Positions 1 through 6,357 of a stretch of DNA of 12,171 bases are shown here, one piece after another. The position numbers and the translations under genes are program-made. A model generated the notes under the pieces. It saw only the letters and a program-made list of their open reading frames with translations. It had not been told where the DNA came from and did no database searches. Numbering within the stretch: the first letter of the stretch is position 1; each line of letters starts with the position of its first letter. Source of the stretch: Verrucomicrobiota bacterium (GTDB lineage Bacteria > Verrucomicrobiota > Verrucomicrobiia > Chthoniobacterales > UBA10450); contig QHQV01000252.1 of assembly GCA_003219945.1 (NCBI GenBank), forward strand, positions 1 through 12,171, read 5' to 3'.

Positions 1-78
1 TTCGCAACAGTGTGAGAACGGCGGACATCCGGAAGCCTCGTCAATCTCATGCGCGAAAGCCGCGGTTACAAATCTCAC
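1..78 (-). CDS. Possible 5' end of the gene after lpxA (partial, unidentified)
   Basis: On the minus strand a GTG at 78–76 overlaps the lpxA TGA stop by 4 nt (GTGA), and its frame stays open to the window edge for about 26 codons, starting MRFVTAAFAHEI. Genes in this window are coupled in the same way elsewhere (rbfA–nrnA GTGA, fabZ–lpxA ATGA), which is the main reason to propose it. A second candidate start is the ATG at 50–48 in another frame, beginning MRLTRLPDV. I do not recognise either peptide. From what is known of lipid A loci, an lpxB or oxidoreductase gene could follow lpxA, but nothing visible here proves that. Confidence 0.3.
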   Translation of the reverse strand, partial: MRFVTAAFAHEIDEASGCPPFSHCCE

Positions 79-854
79 CTAGTGATTCCGCGTTCGCTCT
101 TTTCGATGAATTGGATGAGTTCGGTGATCTCTTCTGTCTGCGGCAGTTCTTTCTGCATAGCTTTGATTGCTTGACGTCGGTTGTATTTGGAGCGGTAAAT
201 CAGGCGAAAGGCTTCTTTGATCAGCTTAACGCTTTCAGGCGGATAATTCTTCCGTTCCAAACCAATGAGATTAACGCCGCGAATCTCGGCTGGGTTGCCG
301 TCGGCGATCATGAATGGTGGAACGTCCTGGACAATTTTCGAGCAACCGCCGGTGATCGCGAACCGTCCGATCCGGCAAAATTGATGTACCGCGGTGAGCC
401 CACCCATCACCGCGTGGTCGCCCACCTGAACGTGGCCGGCTAATGTTCCATTATTGGAAAAAACGACGTGATTTCCAACGGTGCAATCGTGTCCGATATG
501 ACTATACGCGAGAAAATTTCCGGAGTTACCGATCCGTGTTTTGCCTTCGCTGGTCGTGCTGCGATTCACGGTGACGAATTCGCGAAACGTGTTTTCGTCG
601 CCGATTTCCAGGTACGTCGGTTCGCCGCGGTACTTTAAATCCTGTGTTTGCTGGCCTATCGAGCAGTATGCGTAAAAGTTGTTGTTCGCGCCAGCCTTCA
701 TCGGTCCGCAAAGCGTGACGTGGTGTTGCAGCCAGCAATTTGGACCAGTTACCACATCGGCTCCGATGACACAGTACGGTCCAACGATTGTGCCCTCGCC
801 GATTTGTGCTCCGGGATCAATAATGGCCGTCGGGTGAATCTGCACGTCACTCAT
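75..854 (-). CDS. lpxA: Acyl-[ACP]–UDP-N-acetylglucosamine O-acyltransferase (LpxA)
   Basis: First committed step of lipid A synthesis in the cytoplasm: transfer of a 3-hydroxyacyl chain from ACP to the 3-OH of UDP-GlcNAc. The 259-aa length matches the family (about 255–265). Residues 1–190 are hexapeptide repeats of the left-handed beta-helix (for example IHPTAIIDPGAQIGEGTIVGPYC cut at IHPTAIIDPGAQ). The YSHIGHDCTVG motif places H119 and catalytic H122 where E. coli has H122 and H125. ADGNPAEIRGVN at about 184–195 is the usual C-terminal signature, and residues 196–259 are the helical acyl-binding/trimer domain. The ATG overlaps the lpxC–fabZ stop as ATGA, so translation is probably coupled. 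No Shine-Dalgarno is visible. The product fits directly with the upstream deacetylase. Confidence 0.97.
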   Translation of the reverse strand: MSDVQIHPTAIIDPGAQIGEGTIVGPYCVIGADVVTGPNCWLQHHVTLCGPMKAGANNNFYAYCSIGQQTQDLKYRGEPTYLEIGDENTFREFVTVNRSTTSEGKTRIGNSGNFLAYSHIGHDCTVGNHVVFSNNGTLAGHVQVGDHAVMGGLTAVHQFCRIGRFAITGGCSKIVQDVPPFMIADGNPAEIRGVNLIGLERKNYPPESVKLIKEAFRLIYRSKYNRRQAIKAMQKELPQTEEITELIQFIEKSERGITR

Positions 855-2170
855 TTATCGAGGAACGTGAACATCAACTCGCCTTCGGAGACGACTGCGT
901 CGTTCACTACGCAGTAGCACTTCGTTTTCGCCATGCGATTGCCACGTGCTCTCGTCAGCTCGGCGTGAATGAAAATCGTGTCGCCCGGAAAAACCGGCTT
1001 GCGAAATTTCACCTCGTCCGCGCTCATAAAATAGCCGACACGACTCGAAGTCTTCGTCAATTTGAACAAAAGAATACTGGCCACTTGCGCCATGGCTTCT
1101 ACTTGCATTACTCCAGGCATGACTGGATGACCTGGGAAATGCCCCTGAAAAAATGGCTCGTTAATGGTGATGGATTTAATCGCCGTAATTTTGTTTTCGC
1201 CCTCGAACCCGATGACCCGGTCAACCATCAAAAAAGGGTAGCGGTGCGGAAGGATTTTCATCACTTCGCCAGTGTCCAGACCGGAATCGCCTATTGGGAT
1301 CGCACGCGGTGCGCTCATAGCGCTCCTCCGCGTATGCTCGCGAGCCAGCGCGCGAGCCAATTCCGCATTCGCAGAATGTCCGGGCTTCACCGCCACCACG
1401 TGACCGCGGATACGGCGACCGACTAGCGCAAGATCGCCAATAATATCGAGGATTTTGTGCCGTACGAACTCGTCTGAGAAACGCAATGGTTCCTTGCTTA
1501 AAACCGCCTCGCCGCGCACGACAATCGCATTTTCGAGGCTGCCGCCCTTGATCAGATTTTTATCCATGAGTGGCTCAACATCCTCGTAGTAAACAAATGT
1601 GCGTGCCGGAGCGATCTCACATTCGAAAGCTGCCGGCGTAACCTCCATCGACAAGAACTGCGTGAATTTGTTGTTTGGTCCGGCCTGTGTGCACGAAATG
1701 CGAAATTTGTCGTCCGGCAGTAAAACGAGCAGCGCACCGGTTTTCGCTTCCACGTGCATCGGTTCGCGCACGTCGAAAAATTTGCGCGGCTCCTCCTGAG
1801 CTGTTACGCCCGCTTTCTTGATGAGATCGACATACGGTTGAGCGCTTCCGTCTCCGATTGGCGGCTCGTTTGCGTCCATTTCCACAAGGGCGTTGTCCAC
1901 GCCCATTGCCGAGAGCGCAGCCAGTACATGCTCGACTGTGTGCACGCGCACCGAGCCTTCACCGATCGTCGTCGAGCGCTCGACGGTCTTGAGGTTCTCA
2001 ACTTTGGCGTCGATCGTTGGCTCATCCTGCAAATCTTTGCGCTTGAATTTAATTCCGTGATCCACCGGCGCGGGATGCAGTCTAAGCGTAGCTTTTTCAC
2101 CGGTGTGCAGCGCAGTGCCGGTAAAACCCGCAATCTTGCCAACAGTCTGCTGAAGCTCAGGAGCGGCCAT
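851..2170 (-). CDS. lpxC-fabZ: Bifunctional UDP-3-O-acyl-GlcNAc deacetylase / 3-hydroxyacyl-ACP dehydratase (LpxC–FabZ fusion)
   Basis: A 439-aa fusion. Residues 1–285 are LpxC, the zinc deacetylase that commits the lipid A pathway. VHTVEHVLAAL carries E80/H81, FVRHKILDIIGDL carries H238 and D242, and KPGHSAN carries H265; these match the E. coli zinc ligands and catalytic His almost number for number. After a short linker, residues 298–439 are FabZ with a hot-dog fold: LPHRYPFLMVDRV, GHFPGHPVMPGV with catalytic H344, and VEAMAQ with catalytic E358. FabZ dehydrates 3-hydroxyacyl-ACP, the same substrate pool LpxA uses, so the fusion joins competing branches. Such fusions are known in Bacteroidota, Chlorobi and Verrucomicrobia. 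The ATG at 2170 gives a normal LpxC N-terminus; no Shine-Dalgarno is seen upstream. It overlaps lpxA by 4 nt. Confidence 0.97.
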   Translation of the reverse strand: MAAPELQQTVGKIAGFTGTALHTGEKATLRLHPAPVDHGIKFKRKDLQDEPTIDAKVENLKTVERSTTIGEGSVRVHTVEHVLAALSAMGVDNALVEMDANEPPIGDGSAQPYVDLIKKAGVTAQEEPRKFFDVREPMHVEAKTGALLVLLPDDKFRISCTQAGPNNKFTQFLSMEVTPAAFECEIAPARTFVYYEDVEPLMDKNLIKGGSLENAIVVRGEAVLSKEPLRFSDEFVRHKILDIIGDLALVGRRIRGHVVAVKPGHSANAELARALAREHTRRSAMSAPRAIPIGDSGLDTGEVMKILPHRYPFLMVDRVIGFEGENKITAIKSITINEPFFQGHFPGHPVMPGVMQVEAMAQVASILLFKLTKTSSRVGYFMSADEVKFRKPVFPGDTIFIHAELTRARGNRMAKTKCYCVVNDAVVSEGELMFTFLDK

Positions 2171-2398
2171 CGCGGGCTTAAATAACAGAGATTTCGCATG
2201 GTGACCAGCAGTGTTCTAGGCGCCGGAGCGCCGCCGCCGAATCTCATTAGCACCTGCTTTAGCTGGGTGGTAAGTGCCAATGCAAAGTCTTAGAACCGCT
2301 TCAGCGGTTTTCGGTTTTGTTTGGAAAATCGGTAAAGCGGTTCGCGTGATCACAGTTGCGATAAACACGTCGCTGAAGCGAGGTGTTAATAAAACGCC
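2171..2398. other. Non-coding gap upstream of lpxC–fabZ with small palindromes
   Basis: These 228 bases lie between the lpxC–fabZ start and the stop of the upstream same-strand gene. They hold the hairpins listed separately and should hold the lpxC–fabZ promoter, but I see no convincing −35/−10 pair. An open frame crosses part of this gap and continues antisense-shifted through lpxC; it has no protein-like features and I treat it as a shadow. Confidence 0.5.
2293..2310. repeat. Short palindrome GAACCGCTTCAGCGGTTT
   Basis: AACCGC and GCGGTT can pair across a four-base loop. On the plus strand it is followed by a T-rich stretch (TTCGGTTTTG). The core CGCTTCAGCG recurs in reverse orientation as CGCTGAAGCG at 2371–2380, and AAAGCGGTTCGCG lies between them. 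This could be a weak terminator or a degraded dispersed palindromic repeat. No gene ends on the plus strand here, so a repeat fits better. Confidence 0.4.
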
Positions 2399-2400
2399 TC
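2380..2400 (-). terminator. Hairpin at the stop of the FlgD-like protein gene
   Basis: GAGGTGTT and AACGCCTC form an 8-bp stem (one G·T pair when read as RNA) around a five-base loop, overlapping the TGA stop at 2399. There is no U-tract behind it on the minus strand, so it is at best a weak or factor-dependent terminator, or an mRNA 3' end stabiliser. Confidence 0.3.
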
Positions 2401-3172
2401 ACTTCAATTCGAAATCACCGCAGTCGAACGCCATCATTTGGTCAACATTGGAGATCCGATATTGATGCATGCTTGTGCCCTCATCCTGCCAAATATCGAC
2501 GGCGTTCTCACCTTTGGCTGCGATCCGTGTGCGCGTCACATTCGGTGTCTCACTGACTTTGAACAGCGGCAGACCGTCGCTGGTTTTCAGGTAACTTTCC
2601 TCGCTATCAAATCCAATCGCGAGTTCGACAACCGGCCTCTTGTCTTTCCGTAAGGGATTGCGGACCAATCGGACGTTTACCACGTTCGTTTCGCTTTCCG
2701 TTGAAGGTGGCGAACTTTCGCCCAGATCTTGGCGTTTTAGTGGACCGATCAGGTACCCGCGCGCGTGGTATCGTCCAGAAGGCGAGTCTTGGTGTCGATC
2801 ATCCTTTCCGTCCCATCGCGTCGCGAGCGCATCAGCTCCGATCGCGAAGTCATTCAATTGCGCGTTCTGATGCAGGACGCGCACCAATTTGCCGGCTTCA
2901 TCATAGACCCCCAGGCTGATCGTGCCCTCCATTGGTGGAGGAACGAAACTGATACGGACACTTCTCGCAGGCGAGAGTGGAGGCGTTTGTTCCGGGGTGG
3001 GCGAGAGCGGCACAGATTCTTCTGGCGAAACCGATGGAGAAGGAAATTCTTCCGGCGTCGACGAAAGAGTTGGAGTGGGCGATTCCTGTGCCGCGGCGAT
3101 TGCGGCGAAAGCGATGCAAAAGGCCAAAGTGACAATCTGCAAACGATGATCGGCGATCCGCGATTTAAGCAT
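2399..3172 (-). CDS. Secreted protein with Pro/Ser-rich linker and FlgD-like Ig-fold domain, function unknown
   Basis: A 257-aa protein. Residues 1–28 look like a Sec signal peptide: basic start (MLKSRIADHR), hydrophobic core, AAIAAA before the likely cleavage. Residues 31–69 are a Pro/Ser/Thr/Glu-rich linker with irregular SPTP/SPEE repeats. Residues 72–140 resemble FlgD-type Ig-like domains, with ISLGVYDEAGKLVRVL and then RWDGKDDRHQDSPSGRYHARG. That domain usually sits in extracellular or envelope proteins. Residues 141–257 are not recognised. The ATG overlaps the 3' end of the GH57 remnant by 8 nt, so the two were probably co-transcribed and perhaps functionally linked when the GH57 gene was intact. 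The frame is intact and the signal peptide is plausible, so it is a real gene; its role is open. Confidence 0.75.
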   Translation of the reverse strand: MLKSRIADHRLQIVTLAFCIAFAAIAAAQESPTPTLSSTPEEFPSPSVSPEESVPLSPTPEQTPPLSPARSVRISFVPPPMEGTISLGVYDEAGKLVRVLHQNAQLNDFAIGADALATRWDGKDDRHQDSPSGRYHARGYLIGPLKRQDLGESSPPSTESETNVVNVRLVRNPLRKDKRPVVELAIGFDSEESYLKTSDGLPLFKVSETPNVTRTRIAAKGENAVDIWQDEGTSMHQYRISNVDQMMAFDCGDFELK

Positions 3173-3895
3173 AATATCGCCAGTTCACGTTCGGGAAAAT
3201 GTTGTCCCGCCTTTCGCAGTCGCGTAGAAATTCTTCATCGAGATTATTTGTGACAAACTGATCGTGCAGACGGTTGAAGCGAGCAAGATGATCGATCGTG
3301 CGTTGGGTGGCGTATTCACGCGCAGTCCGGGTTTTCATTAGAAATGCCCAGTCACTTGATTGTGCCAGCAAAAGCTCACAGGCGAGTTGTTTGGGTACGC
3401 GATTGCAAGTGTCTGTCCGTTTCGAGCCGTCTGCCGCATATCGTCCCGCGACTTCCCACATCCGCAGGGCTGCCGGACTGAGTTGGGGATAAATCCAGGC
3501 GTTACTCGAATCGAGCCATACAGCGAGATGGCCGTTCTCACCCCACATCGAAGCGGCGGGCTCAACGATTTGCTGCGTAGGATGCGCGGCCAAATATTCA
3601 CTCGGCGTCGTAAGCTGGAAATCTCCGTGGTTTACTGCGTAGCGAATGAATGCTTCCAGGAAAATTGGTCCTTCGAACCACCAGTGCCCAAACAATTCTG
3701 CATCGAACGGCGCGACAATCCGGCCCCGCTGACGGGGCACAAATCGTCGACGAGTCGCTCCATCATCCGCAGCAACGGGACGTATGTTTCGGTGATCGCC
3801 TCAAAGAACCACTCTTCCCCGAGAAAATGCTCGTGCTCCGGATGACGAACGAACGGGAGATGAGCGCGTAGAATGAGGGCGAAATGGCCGGGCAT
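3165..3895 (-). pseudogene. GH57 1,4-alpha-glucan branching enzyme remnant with central deletion and frame change
   Basis: The minus-strand frame from ATG 3895 encodes a good GH57/DUF1957 N-terminus: HFALILRAHLPFVRHPEH, then FEAITETYVPLLRMMERLVDD, about 51 residues. At about 3723–3745 homology jumps, in another frame, to the family's C-terminal part. This has RGRIVAPFDAELFGHWWFEG (motif 4, with the catalytic-acid Asp), the helical region with SMWGENGH and VWLDSSNAWIYP, and a normal end at 3165. Intact branching enzymes of this family are about 520–540 aa, so some 300 central residues, including the motif 3 Glu nucleophile, are missing. As the sequence stands no active glycogen branching enzyme can be made. 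The original N-terminal frame runs on as unrelated sequence to 3632. A GTG at 3740 could start the C-terminal part, but such a product would lack the active-site barrel. An assembly misjoin is an alternative to true decay. Confidence 0.85.
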
Positions 3896-3912
3896 TGCGG
3901 ACGATTTACAGC

Positions 3913-4003
3913 GTCATTCCGCGCGAAGTCGAGAAATCCCGACGCAATACTTAGGTGTACGCCGCGGGCTCCCTCGACTACGCTTCGCTTCGCTCGGGAT
4001 GAC
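3913..4003. repeat. Palindromic dispersed-type repeat between aminotransferase and GH57 remnant
   Basis: The left arm starts GTCATTCCGCGCGAAGTCGAG at 3913 (first 20 bases shown as GTCATTCCGCGCGAAGTCGA). The reverse complement of the right arm, ending at 4003, begins GTCATCCCGAGCGAAGCGAA and continues to GTAGTCGAGGGA. The arms match over about 13 of the first 15 bases and again at GTCGAG, with one arm carrying an extra GCGAAGCGTA-like insert. The element fits exactly between the aminotransferase stop (4006) and the GH57 start (3895). I recall similar GAGCGAAGCG…AGTCGAGGGA palindromes as highly repeated intergenic elements in several environmental bacterial phyla. Read on the minus strand it would form a strong hairpin just after the aminotransferase TAA and may act as a terminator. 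Confidence 0.65.
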
Positions 4004-4005
4004 GA

Positions 4006-5169
4006 TTACAATGTCCGGCAAAAGTCCTGGAAGCGGTCCAACCCCTTTTTGATCACGTCAAGGCTCGTCGCGTAACTGAACCGAACGGTGCGATCGTCGC
4101 CGAACGCAGCTCCCGGCACCACAGCGACGTTGGCTTTGCTAAGCAAACGGTCGGCGAAATTCTGAGATGTTAGTCCAAGCTGGCTGATGTTTACCAAGAT
4201 ATAAAACGCGCCCTGCGGTTTGACCGCAGTGACATTGGAGATCTTCGAAAGACGGTCGAACATGTAGTTGCGTCGCATATCGAATTCCTCGCGCATATCG
4301 GCGAGCGGTTGTTGGTCGCCTTTGAGCGCGGCAAGTGCGCCGTATTGCGAAAAGGACGATGGATTCGAACTGGTATGGCTCTGGATTGAATCGACCGCTC
4401 TCGTGACCGCATCAGGCGCGGCGAGATAACCGAGTCGCCAGCCTGTCATCGCGTAAGACTTGCTAAATCCGTTGATGGTAATTGTGAGATCGTAGGCTTC
4501 CTTCGACAGAGATGCGATGCTCACATGTTTGACGTCGTCGTAAACGAGCTTCTCGTAAATCTCGTCGGACAAAACATAAATGTCTTCTTCCGCGGCGACG
4601 CTGACGATCGCCTCCAATTCCTCGCGCGTATAAACAGAGCCCGTTGGGTTGCCTGGGCTGTTCATGATCAACATCTTGGTGCGCGGCGTCATCGCATTTT
4701 CGAAATCTTCCGGGCGCATTTTCCAGGCATTGCGCTCGCTGGTCGGCACGATTACGGGCTCGGCGCCGACTAACCGCACCATGTCGGGGTAGCTGACCCA
4801 GTAGGGCGCCGGAATTATGACTTCGTCGCCAGGTTGACACGTCGCGAGGATCGCGTTGTAGCATGCGTGCTTCGCACCGTTACTCACCACGACCTGACCG
4901 GCGCGATAATTCAATCCGTTGTCGGCTGCCAGTTTGTCCGCGATCGCCTGGCGCAGTTCTGGGATGCCAGCGCTTGGTGTGTATTTGGTGAAACCGGCTT
5001 CCAACGCCTCGATCGCGGCTCTTTTTATATGTTCGGGGGTATCGAAATCGGGTTCGCCAGCACCAAAGCCGCAGACGTCGATGCCCTCGGCTTTCATGGC
5101 TTTCGCCTTGCTATCGATTGAGAGAGTCAACGACGGGGTCAGTTGAGCGGCGCGTTCTGAAATTTCCAT
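4006..5169 (-). CDS. aspC: Class I PLP-dependent aspartate aminotransferase (family Ib)
   Basis: Cytoplasmic transaminase of fold type I, probably interconverting aspartate and oxaloacetate with glutamate/2-oxoglutarate; aspartate/prephenate specificity is possible. From the ATG at 5169 the 387-aa protein starts MEISERAAQLTPSLTLSID, matching family N-termini. FGAGEPDFDTP is the N-terminal substrate loop, MNSPGNPTG carries N174, SDEIYE carries D202 and Y205, and NGFSKSYAMTGWRLGY carries the PLP-binding K237. VRFSYATS near the C-terminus carries the carboxylate-binding Arg. A GTG at 5187 would add six residues (MDYITA) but gives no better ribosome site. The gene lies 33 bp downstream of the NDK gene on the same strand (from this start), and its TAA abuts the palindromic repeat. 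Confidence 0.93.
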   Translation of the reverse strand: MEISERAAQLTPSLTLSIDSKAKAMKAEGIDVCGFGAGEPDFDTPEHIKRAAIEALEAGFTKYTPSAGIPELRQAIADKLAADNGLNYRAGQVVVSNGAKHACYNAILATCQPGDEVIIPAPYWVSYPDMVRLVGAEPVIVPTSERNAWKMRPEDFENAMTPRTKMLIMNSPGNPTGSVYTREELEAIVSVAAEEDIYVLSDEIYEKLVYDDVKHVSIASLSKEAYDLTITINGFSKSYAMTGWRLGYLAAPDAVTRAVDSIQSHTSSNPSSFSQYGALAALKGDQQPLADMREEFDMRRNYMFDRLSKISNVTAVKPQGAFYILVNISQLGLTSQNFADRLLSKANVAVVPGAAFGDDRTVRFSYATSLDVIKKGLDRFQDFCRTL

Positions 5170-5202
5170 GGCAGTGATGTAGTCCACAAATGGGAGCGCA
5201 AA

Positions 5203-6279
5203 TTATTGGCGGCGATAGAAGTTTTCAATCAGAGGTTTGAAGTTATTTTCTTCGATTCGGATTATGGCCATCTCGCGTCTGGCGTTCTCGACCGAATCCG
5301 ATGCATGCGCGGCATTAACCATGATCGTTTGTCCGAATTCCTTTCGAATTGAACCAGGCGGCGCCTTGGCCGGATCAGTGGGGCCGAGGACCTCGCGAAT
5401 TTTACGGACCGCGTCCACGCCCTGGTAAACAATTGCGATTGATTTTTCCGTTCCAGGCGCGTCGCGTTCGTCTGAATGACATTCACTGGGCTTTTTTCCG
5501 GCCATAAACTCGATGATGCTTTCCCAGTTTTCGCGGCCGCTTTTCGCACCGAGTTTTTTCTCAAGGACCGGCAGAACCGGCCCGTAAAACTCCTCGGCCT
5601 GTGCGACGCTCATCTGGTGGACTTTGAATCCGATGATCGAGAGGCCGGTGCGCGAAAACACTTCGATTACGCCCCCTGGACGCAGATTCGGGAACCGGAA
5701 ATTGTCCGGCTTGATCAACACAAGCGTTTTCTCGATTTGAGTAACGGGCGGGTAGGGGACGGCGCGATCGAGAATCCCACCGTCCGAATCAGAAAATTCG
5801 GCCCACAGTTTTAAATCGCGCTGGACCGCGTGCGGTTCGAATTCCGTGACCACTCCCGGCTCGAAGTAAACAACATTCTCTGAATCGTCGGTGATGTAAT
5901 CGCCGAAGGTATCACGAATCGTTTCGCCGCTGGTGCGCTCGTGCAGGATGTGGCCCACGACGTGATGAATCTTTTGCGCAGCATCCGGTCCGCGGAAGAT
6001 CAGAAACAAAACACGCGCATGCTGACCGTTTTTCTCGCCGGTGAAATTTTTCAGCACGTACTCGCGAATCAATTGCTGTGTGGCGCGATGGCGCGGGTCG
6101 ATTTCCGTCACAATCGTGTCGGCGTAACGCTTGGTTAGCTCGGCGCCCGGTGCGAACATTCGGCCGCCGACCAAATCGAGCCCGGTGCGGGAGATCAACC
6201 GCCCAAGGATGCCGCCGGTGCGCGATTTCCGAATCGAATAGGGTGTGACGATGGCATAAGCAAGCTGTTCAGATTGCAT
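5203..6279 (-). CDS. ndk: Tandem nucleoside diphosphate kinase-domain protein
   Basis: 358 aa with two NDK-like domains, against about 140 aa for a usual NDK. C-terminal domain (about 183–340): LVLIKPDNF with K190, AEEFYGP with Y232, IREVLGPTDP with R295/T301, PGSIRKEFG with R312, and VNAAHASDS with N322 and H325. This is the full set expected for phosphotransfer from NTP to NDP through phospho-His. N-terminal domain (about 6–160): AIVTPYS replaces the KPD loop and ENVVYFEPG puts Y138 at the His position, while GETIRDTFG is kept; this copy is therefore probably catalytically dead. An insert (about 264–278, ECHSDERDAPG) interrupts the active domain. prmA ends 6 bp upstream, suggesting one transcript. 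The NDK assignment is firm from the motifs; the role of the dead copy is unknown. Confidence 0.88.
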   Translation of the reverse strand: MQSEQLAYAIVTPYSIRKSRTGGILGRLISRTGLDLVGGRMFAPGAELTKRYADTIVTEIDPRHRATQQLIREYVLKNFTGEKNGQHARVLFLIFRGPDAAQKIHHVVGHILHERTSGETIRDTFGDYITDDSENVVYFEPGVVTEFEPHAVQRDLKLWAEFSDSDGGILDRAVPYPPVTQIEKTLVLIKPDNFRFPNLRPGGVIEVFSRTGLSIIGFKVHQMSVAQAEEFYGPVLPVLEKKLGAKSGRENWESIIEFMAGKKPSECHSDERDAPGTEKSIAIVYQGVDAVRKIREVLGPTDPAKAPPGSIRKEFGQTIMVNAAHASDSVENARREMAIIRIEENNFKPLIENFYRRQ

Positions 6280-6285
6280 CGGTTC

Positions 6286-6357
6286 TTACTGTAGCGGCGG
6301 TCTACGGCGGCCGCAAAAACTTGCCGACTCAAGGTCCGGCGGGCACACCCTACCGGT
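6286..6357. repeat. Probable intergenic repeat fragment forming the prmA 3' end
   Basis: These 72 bases encode the unusual Pro/Arg/Cys-rich tail of PrmA and are rich in GCGG/CCGCC words, including the palindrome GCGGCCGC. They look unlike the rest of prmA. I infer that a dispersed intergenic repeat replaced or extended the original stop region. Genome-wide copies would be needed to confirm this. Confidence 0.3.

Noticed and set aside
1804..2280. Open frame of about 158 codons overlapping lpxC on the same strand
   Set aside because: It lies in another frame of a clearly conserved lpxC and encodes Arg/Ser-rich sequence without family features.
3165..3740. C-terminal GH57 part as an independent gene from GTG 3740
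   Set aside because: It begins inside a domain at motif 4, lacks the barrel and nucleophile, and has an in-phase homologous N-terminus just upstream in another frame; a deletion explains it better.
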